Shown here in pieces: positions 1 to 8,511 of a stretch of DNA of 21,500 nucleotides. A model generated the notes under the pieces. It worked only from the letters and a program-made list of their open reading frames with translations, was not told the origin of the DNA and did not search any database. Within the stretch, counting starts at the first letter, position 1, and every line of letters starts with the position of its first letter. The stretch is from Glandiceps talaboti (lineage: Eukaryota; Hemichordata; Enteropneusta; Spengelidae). The translations under genes were made by a program, and so were the position numbers. The stretch is from the NCBI RefSeq assembly GCF_964340395.1, contig NC_135563.1, forward strand, positions 12,628,151-12,649,650, in the 5' to 3' direction.

Positions 1-750
1 GCCTAAATTCAGCGTCGTAACAACAGTAAATAAAAAAACGAATATATCTAAACAAAAATGGCCAATTGCAAGCCCATCTGTTTAAATATAAAATGTTATA
101 TCTTGAACTTTGATTGTTTGTCGTCAAGGTTCTCAGCATTCCAAGGTTAGCACTCAGAACTGACATTTACTGTAAACCCTGAAGCTAAAAAAGGCTACCC
201 CCCCCCCCACACCACCACCATCCAAAATAAATAAATAAATTCAAAAGAAAATTTAACGTCAAAATTATTTTCTTCATAATTGGTACATGATTGTGTCACG
301 CTCGATCGGCAAATCATGGCTAATCATTAATTCCAAGATCAATATGGGCTTAAACACATGATAACATTTGGGAAAACCATAGACCCGTTGTTGGAGGAAG
401 TCTATGGGAAAATCAAGTACACGAAATACTGGCCCAATGTTCTTGAAACTTATCTGTCATCTCTTTCATTCAGAAACATTTTGGTGACGTGCTGTGTCAC
501 TGCAACTAGTGCTACAAAATAACTAGACCCCACCCGCTCCCCATAGGAGCCGCTTTTAGGTCGTAGCCTGTTCAATTACTGGGCTGACTGTGACTTTGTT
601 CATTGCTGCCGTCGTCGTCTTCATGTCCTCAGTTAGAAGTCACTTTTATCACATCAACGCACACTAAACAGTCATCCAGGTCGCGGTCTCAACTTGAACT
701 TTACAATACGAATACGATATTCGAAAGTCTTTGCAATACTAATAACATAC
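1..750. other. Non-coding AT-rich DNA, no gene seen
   Basis: No convincing exon is visible. The stretch holds an 11-base C run (198-208) followed by short CCA and AAAT repeats, and a small inverted repeat CCATAGAC / GTCTATGG (378-385 and 400-407). The right end may be the first intron of a minus-strand gene whose donor lies at 764-769; this is inference only. Confidence 0.5.
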
Positions 751-769
751 ACTAGTATATATCACTTAC

Positions 770-1012
770 CGATTGCGATAAACCGTCTGCTAAAAATATT
801 CTCGTTATTTTAAGGGATGCACATACAAGGTACTTGGACCGGACGAGTCGTGCTGCTAGACCCCTCGGGCTTTTCTGCTCACTGTCAAGGTGACCGAAGG
901 TCGCTAGTGAGGGCGACAGCGCGTACTGGTAGAGCAAAATTTGAAAAATTCCTTTGAGCAAATTTACATGTTGTGGGCGGAGCAATGTATGCATACATGG
1001 TAATCTATTCAA
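770..1012 (-). CDS. Possible first exon of a minus-strand gene, weak
   Basis: Read on the minus strand, an ORF starts at an ATG ending at 1012 and stays open for about 80 codons until a strong splice donor (CAATCG then GTAAGT; complement of 764-769), which would end the exon at 770. A CCGCCC box lies just inside the 5' end and the stretch has more CpG than its surroundings. The protein has no recognised domain, and any downstream exon would be outside the window. It could equally be a 5' leader exon or a chance ORF. Visible: open frame, donor, CpG. Inferred: that it is transcribed. Confidence 0.2.
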
Positions 1013-1122
1013 TAACCCATGACCTCTCGGATATGCATTCGTTCGTGGTCTGAGATATTAACACACATGGTCTAATTAATAGAATGTTTATGTTCTTAGG
1101 ATTTAGATACTTCATAGTAAGG

Positions 1123-1376
1123 TTTGACCTAGACAGTCGAAGGTCGTTAGCGCCTTTTTTTCCTACGTTTTATCTAAACGTAAGTCGTCGCATACTGATA
1201 TCGAGGGCCGAAGGCCCGATCTCGGGCCGAAAGCCATCGAACTGTCAGGCCTTCGGCCCTCGATATCCGTATGCGATTATAGTGGTGTTGCACAGGATCG
1301 GAGCGCGGCGACGACTTAAGTTTAAATAAAACGTAGGAAAAAAAGGTGCGAGCGACTGTCGACAGTCTAGGTTTGA
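1123..1376. mobile_element. Foldback MITE, 64-bp inverted arms, TTTGA target duplication
   Basis: The element spans 1128-1371 (244 bp), starting CCTAGAC and ending GTCTAGG. Outer arms 1128-1191 and 1308-1371 are inverted repeats matching at 56 of 64 positions. A second inverted repeat, 1189-1216 against 1248-1275, matches at 27 of 28 and surrounds a GC-rich loop full of GGGCCGAA motifs. The right side carries about 32 extra bases (1276-1307), so the palindrome is not symmetrical. TTTGA directly flanks both ends (1123-1127, 1372-1376), as expected of a target-site duplication. There is no transposase, so it must have been moved in trans. An ORF reading across it is a by-product of the palindrome. 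Confidence 0.8.
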
Positions 1377-1380
1377 TCCA

Positions 1381-1560
1381 AACATAGTTGGCACAGAAAT
1401 AATTTTTAGTGCATCTTGCTCAGAATTTTATGCTGAACAACATGCCAAAAGTCTAGAAAAAATATTAATTAGCATAATTAGCGAGAATACTATATTCTTA
1501 AAATGCTGTTTTCGCAATAAAACCTGGCAAGTAACATGTCTATGGATTGGTCTAAGGGTG
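1381..1560. repeat. Diverged interspersed repeat, copy A
   Basis: This stretch shares blocks with 3525-3660: CAGAAATAATTTTT followed by GTGCATCTTG and CAGAATTTTA at the left, and GCAAGTAA(C/T)ATGTCT followed by GGTCT at the right. The right-hand block and the motif AATTAGCATAATTAGC also recur near 1780-1860. No ORF or terminal repeat is visible, so the family cannot be named; it is probably an old non-autonomous element. Confidence 0.6.
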
Positions 1561-1779
1561 AAAAAGCATACATACTAGAACCATGATTCAACTTCTCATC
1601 ATCATAATTAATATGTACATTATGTAAAACAATAATCAGCATATTCAAATAGGATAACATTTTAACACAAATGTATGCAGGTTATATTTCATTTGATTTG
1701 CAGTACAGTGGGAAATAATTTTAGCTTGCTTGTCATCATCAAACACCTTTCATGTAAAATGTATCAAAGATTCTTAAGT

Positions 1780-1860
1780 AATTAGTAATTAGCATAATTA
1801 GCTATACAAGGTTTATCAATCTCCCGTTCAAGTAATATGTCTCTGGCAAGGTCTTGAAAT
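1780..1860. repeat. Diverged interspersed repeat, partial copy B
   Basis: The stretch has AATTAGCATAATTAGC and then CAAGTAATATGTCT...GGTCTTGAA, matching the right half of copy A (1381-1560) and of copy C (3525-3660). The left half is missing or too diverged to recognise. Confidence 0.5.
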
Positions 1861-2084
1861 GGCAAATTACATAGGCTACAGTGGACCTTTTAATATCATC
1901 AAAGACAGTCTGATAACTCACATTTCTGTTTTGTAATTATGCAACCGAAATCAAGGCAATAATTGTTAACAATTGCATCTTGCCTGAAACTTCAACCCTA
2001 TAGTATAGGTATAATGATGTTTCAAAAGTCACTACTTATATCATTGGATCATTTTTTACTTCTAATATCAATGTATCGCTGTAT
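1861..2084. other. Non-coding AT-rich DNA, nothing recognised
   Basis: No ORF of note, splice pair or internal repeat was seen between repeat copy B and the element that begins at 2094. Confidence 0.5.
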
Positions 2085-2221
2085 ACCAATGTGCAATCTG
2101 ATTAAAATCCGATGTGGTGAAAGCGGCTAAATGTCCTTATTTACCTCTATTCATCGTATTGTGCCGTTTGTTTTTGTTCGGCGGCGATCACTCTCGGATT
2201 TTAATCAGATTGACCAATGTG
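2085..2221. mobile_element. 119-bp MITE with 19-bp perfect TIRs and 9-bp target duplication
   Basis: Terminal inverted repeats CAATCTGATTAAAATCCGA (2094-2112) and its exact complement (2194-2212) bound a 119-bp element. ACCAATGTG lies directly outside both ends (2085-2093, 2213-2221). A perfect 9-bp duplication next to perfect TIRs shows insertion with little later decay. Nine-base duplications are typical of Mutator-like elements and near the size left by Merlin; the superfamily is inferred from that size alone. There is no coding capacity. Confidence 0.85.
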
Positions 2222-3524
2222 TACATTTTGTTCTCGCATACCGTACTGATATCAAGTTGTTAACTTTGGAGGAACACAAGATTAAGGCGTACTTAAAATG
2301 AGGGTCGACAAGGGCACGAAAGTATTAATTTATGTCCATTCCCCTCATCATTCTCATCACTAAACTAAACGACCAATCTCTTTCTTATCATATTAACACA
2401 TTCCCATCTTCAATCTTTCTGATTTAATTCTATAAATATTATCATTAACAGTGCAGAAAGGTAAATTAAACACCCTTTCAACACTGGTATGCATGGTTTG
2501 AAAGTATAATTATCATTCATTTGTTTGTGTCAATTTATCACAACGACACGACAATCGTCTTCCAATACAATCTGGCCCGTAGTCAAACATTTATGTAGTG
2601 ACGCAAATAATTAGTCAAACTTAACGGTGAGCCTGATATAACAGGAATTACATACGGTATAAATTCTGTTCGAAACAAATGACATGTCAAGAAGGCTATA
2701 AAATTCAGTTGTTTCATTTTATGAGAAAATCTTGTCATAAAATTGAATGACAAAACTTGAAAAGGGTTTAATTCTCACTGATTCTATGGAAAAAATAATT
2801 ATCAGTTTAAAACACAGGCATTGCATGGTTGATAAATGCATACTTCTTGTGCACATGTTTTACTGGGAATGAGAAATGATTAAATAAGAAATGATTAAAT
2901 CATCCTCACACAATGGAATCAAAATTGAATAAAAATTAATCGAAGGAAATCTCAACAAATATACCATATATTTTTGTAGAAATTGAAAAAAAAATTAGCG
3001 AAGCTAAAGTACTTCGCAACAGTTATCTGCCCCTGATATCCACACAAAAATATTGATAATTTTAAATATCATATCGTAAGAATTGGCATTGGAATTAGAA
3101 CAAAGCTTGTGATGATTGTGTAACAATGTAAACACAAACACAGAAAATATGAATAAAGTTAGATGATAAAACTAATAAAAGAAAAATGAAATAATTATAA
3201 TAGTCATTATCAGCCAGACTATTGATATTACAAAGGCGATTTATTGTAACTATATTTCATTTTGCTTACAAGTAGATTTGGTATTTTCGCCAAAAGTATT
3301 CTGCATCATGTCACACGACCCCTTTTATAAAGTTATATATAATCTTGGAAAGCTTAGAAGAGGTCATTTTCAAACACAAAATAATAGGAGTTAAAAATAT
3401 GTTGAAACGATATCATCAGCATTGTATGTGCAAGGATTAAGGGACAATCGCATAATATATCCCCACAAGCTCAATAAATGCAGTTTGTCCATTTAGGACA
3501 ACACATTAAATACTGCCGAACCCA
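2222..3524. other. Non-coding, strongly AT-rich DNA
   Basis: No supported gene on either strand. A perfect 14-base match within a 15-base tandem pair lies at 2872-2901 (AGAAATGATTAAAT twice). The rest is AT-rich with short A runs. Confidence 0.55.
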
Positions 3525-3660
3525 AACATAATTGCAACAGAAATAATTTTTGGTGCATCTTGGACAGAATTTTAATTAATTAATGTAATGATCGTCAAGA
3601 TGTTGAGAAGTTTTTTCGCTTTAAAGTTTGCAAGTAATATGTCTTTCGGTAGGTCTTGAC
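3525..3660. repeat. Diverged interspersed repeat, copy C
   Basis: Closest relative of copy A (1381-1560): AACATA(A/G)TTG..CA.CAGAAATAATTTTT, GTGCATCTTG and CAGAATTTTA in the same order, then GCAAGTAATATGTCT and GGTCTTGA at the right. Same orientation as copy A and about 2.1 kb away, so this is either a segmental duplication or two insertions of one family. Confidence 0.6.
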
Positions 3661-4671
3661 CTTAAAAATCAGATGAACATCATTATCAAATTGTCAAACC
3701 TGAGCGGGAGTACCATTCATGGGTAATTGTTGGTTTTTATAAATATTCACTCTTTTAGACATAGTACTTTGTGTAAGGGGAAGATTCTGTTGTCATTGTG
3801 TGATTTTTATATCATTGTGTATATCCAGATGATCGTTCAGAAATGATTTATGGTTCCAATCGTAGCTACACCATAATTATACAACGTCGACACTGGCAGT
3901 ATTTGGGATGCTGTACTCCTAAATGTTTTGTTTTCTTCCGAATAGTTTTGGTATCTCTCGGAGAAAAAAATGCCCCTTTGATTCTTTCAATATTCCGTCA
4001 CGGTTTGTTTACATAGGCTTCGTGCTGCCCTTTGTCTTTTAAGGCAGCACTGATTGACTTGTTTCTAGATCCTGTTTTACCACATACGTGCTATTATTAG
4101 TGGTACTGGTTTAGGAATAAGTTGATATTATCTGCTTATCACAATTGTGTATTTTATGTAGTTTTCTTTATTTTCAGTCATTCTAAATAAACATACTATA
4201 TTTGAAAAGTACAATTTGTGTAGTATCAGTGTGTTTGTTATCTCTTGCAATGTTGATACCCGTTGGTCTTTATGTTCAATTTATTTAAAAGTGAAAAAAA
4301 AACACGTTCACATTCTGTTCTGTCTCAAAACCTGCTAGTTGAAACTTTAATTTCTAACTATGAGCTATGACATCCTATGAGTTATTGCATTACATTTTAC
4401 AATAAAGTTTGGCTTTCCGAGTTATTACTTGGCATGTTCTACCCTTTATATTCCCGATTTCTGACAAAAAATATGATCTTCAGTTTATAAATTGAACTGT
4501 ATCTTGTTTTTAGTAAAGATATCTTTTCATACTAGTGTGATCATGAAACAATGGTTTCCTCAACTCCTTGGATAGCGTACAATCAATTGCAGCCTCTATA
4601 ATCACATACGATAACATATTTCACACAGCAGCCTCTGTCCTATCAGACAGATCCATTTATACAGCTAGGTA
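3661..4671. other. Non-coding DNA with one short hairpin
   Basis: No gene was supported. A perfect 8-bp stem GTGCTGCC / GGCAGCAC with a 13-base loop lies at 4022-4050. It does not match the histone 3' stem-loop or another RNA that I recognise. Several AATAAA-type strings occur but there is no upstream ORF to go with them. Confidence 0.5.
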
Positions 4672-5054
4672 ACTGGGACGCATGTGGTGCGATGGTTCAA
4701 GTCTTTAGCCATTCATTCATCTCACAAAGTACATAGCCCAGAGACTTGTCTTGAGATAGTAACACAACAACAAGTCATTCATGTCTGGGTCACAATTAAC
4801 ATAACGTATTTAGCTGTAATCAAAGGTTACAGAGGCCGCGTTCGATTCTCCGTATATAGTCTTCATCATATTACAGTGCCCCCGTACCAGTAGCTGACCA
4901 CCTGTCACCTAACCTAAATATATGACATAAATTTCTGGTCTTATAATGACGACATTAACTATTCCGACATATTAATTTCTACTGTCAGTGACATTTAGAC
5001 AATATTAAAGTGAAACATTGTAATCTAATCTAATCTAATCTAATCTAATCTAAT
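4672..5054 (+). mobile_element. Possible tRNA-derived SINE remnant with (TAATC)n tail
   Basis: TGTGGTGCGATGGTTCAAG (from about 4684) resembles the polymerase III box A of tRNA-derived SINE heads. GAGGCCGCGTTCGATTCTCC (about 4831-4850) resembles box B, whose usual core is GGTTCGANTCC. They are about 150 bases apart rather than the 30-45 of a tRNA, so the head would need an internal insertion. A pure (TAATC)n tract ends the stretch at 5021-5054, like a SINE tail. No target duplication was found. A 69-codon ORF across it is not considered a gene. Confidence 0.3.
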
Positions 5055-7410
5055 TTTCTTATATAGCGCATTCCATAAAACTATCGCAATGCAACTGTAT
5101 GCAATTGTTTAGATTAAACCAAAGTATTTCCCCATAATTATTGAACTGAAAATAATAAAAAGAAATTCTCAAGAGTATCTTGTTCTATGTACGTCTAGTA
5201 TGTCCTGTTACTATTGAGCGATTTAGAGTTTCTTACAGAAGTAAGTAGACTAAATTCATTGAAAATATTAACTAAATGCAATCAATAATAAATTGAAACG
5301 CAGTGCATGTCTTTCTGTTGCTAAAGTAGCAATGCTGTACTTGTAAAGACATGTCATTTGGTGAAACTATGGAACAATCCATAAGCAGATGGGATGTTGT
5401 CATGGAAACGTGAGTGAGCATTGCCTAGAGGACTATTTATAGTGACTATATTTAGCGTTTTGGTCGGGAAACATCTGTCATATTATTTGAGATGATCTGG
5501 CTGGGAAGTAACGTCTATATGAGCGTGAGACTGTACTGTGCACTTGCATGTATGTAGCAGTGGTTACTTCAACTCCAGTGTGTTAAGCGTTTACTAGGTG
5601 ATATAGAGACTGGGGTAAGTGTGAATTATGTTGTTACAATTGATAAGCTGCCATTCCCTAAGTGTGGTACTTCATAACTGTACTTTTTTTCCCATTCGAT
5701 ATCACAGCACAAGTACATGTTTTTCTAAACACATTTATTGTAGGTTCTACTCACGGGTCTAGGAACAAGATAATAACCTTTAAACAAAAACAAATTCTTA
5801 CATTATTGCGATTTTACTGTAATCTTAGACCACCGACCTTTAATTACAACTGGTCAGTGCAATGGCACGCAATCGTGTGGTTTTTTTGAAGCGCTCCTTC
5901 CCTGCCCCGTAAATAGATTCATAAGTTTGTGTTGTTGTTAAAGTCAATTAGAGATTGGAAAAGTTGGAACATGACAGTTACAACACATTGAGAAGTTTGC
6001 TGGAATAAAGTGAGCTAACAAACAAAGATGTCAGGCAATGGCTGGCAGAATTAGGTGAAAACAATAATACAACTCTGATACAAACTTGAAAACAGTGGAT
6101 GCCTTTAACGTAGTGTCACAGATGACATATTTATATTTCAGTAAACTTAATATTTTAACAACATCGCATGTCCTAGTTTGACTGAAAGGTCAATAGACTG
6201 TCTCAAGGATATCGGATTTAGACCACACAGGATTCCAAGCATACTCGAATACATGAGACGACGGTCTGCATTTCATAAATATCTAGGATACATAGTGATC
6301 ATTCATCAATGTTTTAAAATTACTTTTAGGGCATTATAACGCCCATGAAAACTCTATATGGAGTGCATTAATTATTTGGCCATTGGCCATGCGTTATGTA
6401 TATTTAGACTTTAAGGACGTCACAATAAAGCACTGGGGACTGACAGGCACTTCGGATTTGGCAAGAGACTTGGCTTCGCGGGAAGTCAATGAACGAGGCA
6501 CTATGCTGGGTGCTTGCCTTGTTTTCCAGTGTAGATCTTTAAACACTGTGTGTAGTCTGAGCTAATTCCCTTTAAAGTTCAAGTGTGATCCTGGTACGTA
6601 CATACAGAAGTTGAGTCGGATATGAGATATGAGAGTGATTCGGGTGTTATTACTTGGTCTATCAGCTGTGTGCGAAGATCAGTAGTAATAGTAGGTTCAG
6701 AACACGTTTGTTTATATCTGTGGTCCGAAGTTACAATGTAACACCAACAGTCGTACTCGATCGTTATAGCATGTAGTATTACGTATAGTCTAAATGTTAA
6801 GGTTTTTTTTTTGTTATCTTATTTACCATTTCATTGCAACACATAATGTCTAGACTTCTCGTAAACTTGGGGAGTCATTTAGTTGTGTGATGAGCTGACA
6901 TAGCTTGCACGCCGATCAACCGAAGAGAAAATGAAACATTCCTATTGTAACTGCTCGATATTTTGGATCACAGTGAAAAATCATCTTACATAATTCGTCT
7001 TTACTGCTCCTCGACGATTTTTGCTTCATCCGTATTTGACTTGCGCCCTCTTGAGTTCAGATGGTTCGTATGAAAAGATTGTTTTGAAATAATAGGTTGC
7101 CGACGCTGTCAACCAAGTTTCACTAAGGGCTGTGGAGATGAGTGCTATTGAAATATTTAATATGTACATTCTATGGTTTGCGATGGCCGGGTTGAATCGA
7201 CTGAAATCAGACATGAATGATGACTATCCAACAGGAACACGTACACAGTTGGAATGTATTTTTGAAAAGTGAAATTTAAAATGTTATTACATTGAATGCA
7301 CATGTTTCGGCACCATATAGTTCCTTTACCCCAATGTTTCCTTCGGAACATCATGAAAGGATACGATTTTTTAATTTAGGGTCACGTGCACATTGTCGTA
7401 GAAAAGAACC
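5055..7410. other. Non-coding DNA, possible remote 5' exon only
   Basis: No protein homology was seen. A strong donor, GACTGGG then GTAAGT, at about 5613 follows a TATA-like string near 5434 and could end a 5' leader exon for the gene at 7462-8051; no other evidence supports that. A 9-bp stem CATGTCTTT / AAAGACATG (5306-5314, 5345-5353) encloses a smaller hairpin. ORFs of 60-75 codons (5662-5889, 6383-6565, and two on the minus strand at 7026-7354) show no domain or splice context. Confidence 0.45.
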
Positions 7411-7461
7411 CCCAAAATGTTTATACATGTTATAATTATATGTATCCTTTTCCTTCAGATC

Positions 7462-7594
7462 ATGCATTGCAATATACAGATGGTTCTATGGTGTGTTACT
7501 GGAGTTTTTGTTGTAACTGATATCATAGGTATGTTTGCATGGTGAAAAATGTTAGATTTCACTTCCCAAAACTTCTCTGTATGTGTGTACGTCA

Positions 7595-7665
<71 letters not shown>

Positions 7666-7698
7666 GTGTGTGTGTGTGTGCGGTGTGTGTGTGTGTGT

Positions 7699-7735
<37 letters not shown>

Positions 7736-8051
7736 TGTGTTCATGTGCGCGCCCGCGTTTGGGATGGTGTGTGTGTGCGCGCGCAAATAGCAATTCCCGT
7801 TATTAAGGGTATGGTATTCGGCTAGTAAATGAAGGTGTATGTTTGAAAGATCTAGAGTTCACTATTTGTCTTTTACAGGAGCGACAACCACTCCGGATCC
7901 AATGCCAGAAACGTCAGATGTTACAAATATTGCGATTAATGCAACTACTGCCGCCAACGCTGGAGGAAGTGGCGGTAGTGATCCCTTGGTGTCTCCCTGG
8001 AATATCTTAGGACCTCTTTTGTCGGTACTTCTATTCAAGCACATGTATTGA
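7462..8051 (+). CDS. Small predicted GPI-anchored Thr/Ser-rich glycopeptide, two exons
   Basis: Coding exons 7462-7528 and 7879-8051 join in phase 1 into 79 residues. Borders are ATAG/GTATGT and TTGTCTTTTACAG/GA. An acceptor-like TTTTCCTTCAG ends at 7458, so a leader exon may precede; A at -3 suits the ATG. Residues 7-24 form a hydrophobic signal-like stretch with a possible cut after A24. Residues 25-56 are rich in Thr, Ser, Ala, Gly and Pro, with a sequon N43-A44-T45 and a small-residue run GGSGGS. Residues 59-75 form a mostly hydrophobic tail ([11 protein letters not shown]), as in a GPI-attachment signal, though the end KHMY is more polar than usual. CD24 and CD52 share this layout; homology is not claimed. 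Alternatives: an in-frame ATG at 7417 without the upstream splice (94 residues), the last exons of a longer protein, or chance. A poly(A) signal lies at 8506. Confidence 0.45.
7597..7784. repeat. (GT)n with CGCGCG patches, intron of the small gene
   Basis: About 190 bases of nearly unbroken alternating purine-pyrimidine sequence, mostly GT, with GCGCGC patches at 7658-7665, 7747-7756 and 7777-7784. It fills over half of the 350-base intron 7529-7878. Such alternation favours left-handed Z-DNA. ORFs of poly-Val/Cys or Thr/His read across it are artefacts. Confidence 0.95.
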
Positions 8052-8074
8052 GGTTGACACGTATTGAGGCTGAC
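8043..8074. repeat. 16-bp tandem pair across the stop codon of the small gene
   Basis: ATGTATTGAGGTTGAC (8043-8058) is followed at once by ACGTATTGAGGCTGAC (8059-8074), identical at 14 of 16 bases. The stop codon of the predicted 79-residue peptide (8049-8051) is in the first unit. Confidence 0.85.
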
Positions 8075-8169
8075 ACAACAGCGTCTTCAACGGTGAAAGT
8101 TTCAAGTCACTTTGTTTTTTATTTATTTTATAACCACACTCAAAGTCAAATCGCCCCTTGGTTTGGCAA

Positions 8170-8177
8170 TGACGTCA
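8170..8177. promoter_or_regulatory. Full CRE/ATF octamer TGACGTCA
   Basis: Exact palindromic CREB/ATF site, about 120 bases after the small gene's stop. It is the first of five exact copies between 8170 and 13614. Function is unproven. Confidence 0.35.
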
Positions 8178-8505
8178 TATACATGTTTAGGTCGTACCTA
8201 CAGTACCTATACTAAGGTGTGGAACGGCTGCGAATGATAACACATCGACATGGTCGTTATAAATACACTGTCATTGTGTAAAAGTGTTTCTTGATTTCAA
8301 TATCTACTGAATATGCATTGTTCAAGTCAAGGAGATGTTTCAAACCACCACGAACTTGACTCCCAGTATGATAGTGATATAGACGAGACACAGTGCTATG
8401 ACTCTCACTTGAAATGGTGATAAAGGTTCTTTGTACATAGTCCTTAGTCCATCCACTGGAACAAAATATTGTATCGAATTAATTGTGATCTGAATTATTT
8501 AAGAA

Positions 8506-8511
8506 AATAAA
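8506..8511 (+). terminator. Poly(A) signal AATAAA, candidate for the small gene
   Basis: Canonical AATAAA about 455 bases after the stop at 8051, giving a plausible 3' UTR. Such hexamers are common in AT-rich DNA. Confidence 0.35.

Noticed and set aside
1084-1329. 81-codon ORF
   Set aside because: It lies almost wholly in the foldback element; the palindrome explains the open frame.
4022-4050. Hairpin GTGCTGCC / GGCAGCAC considered as a structural RNA
   Set aside because: It lacks the histone stem-loop or U6 sequence and no RNA gene context surrounds it.
7455-7825. ORFs on both strands rich in Val/Cys or Thr/His
   Set aside because: They are read straight through the (GT)n tract and have no non-repeat sequence resembling a protein.
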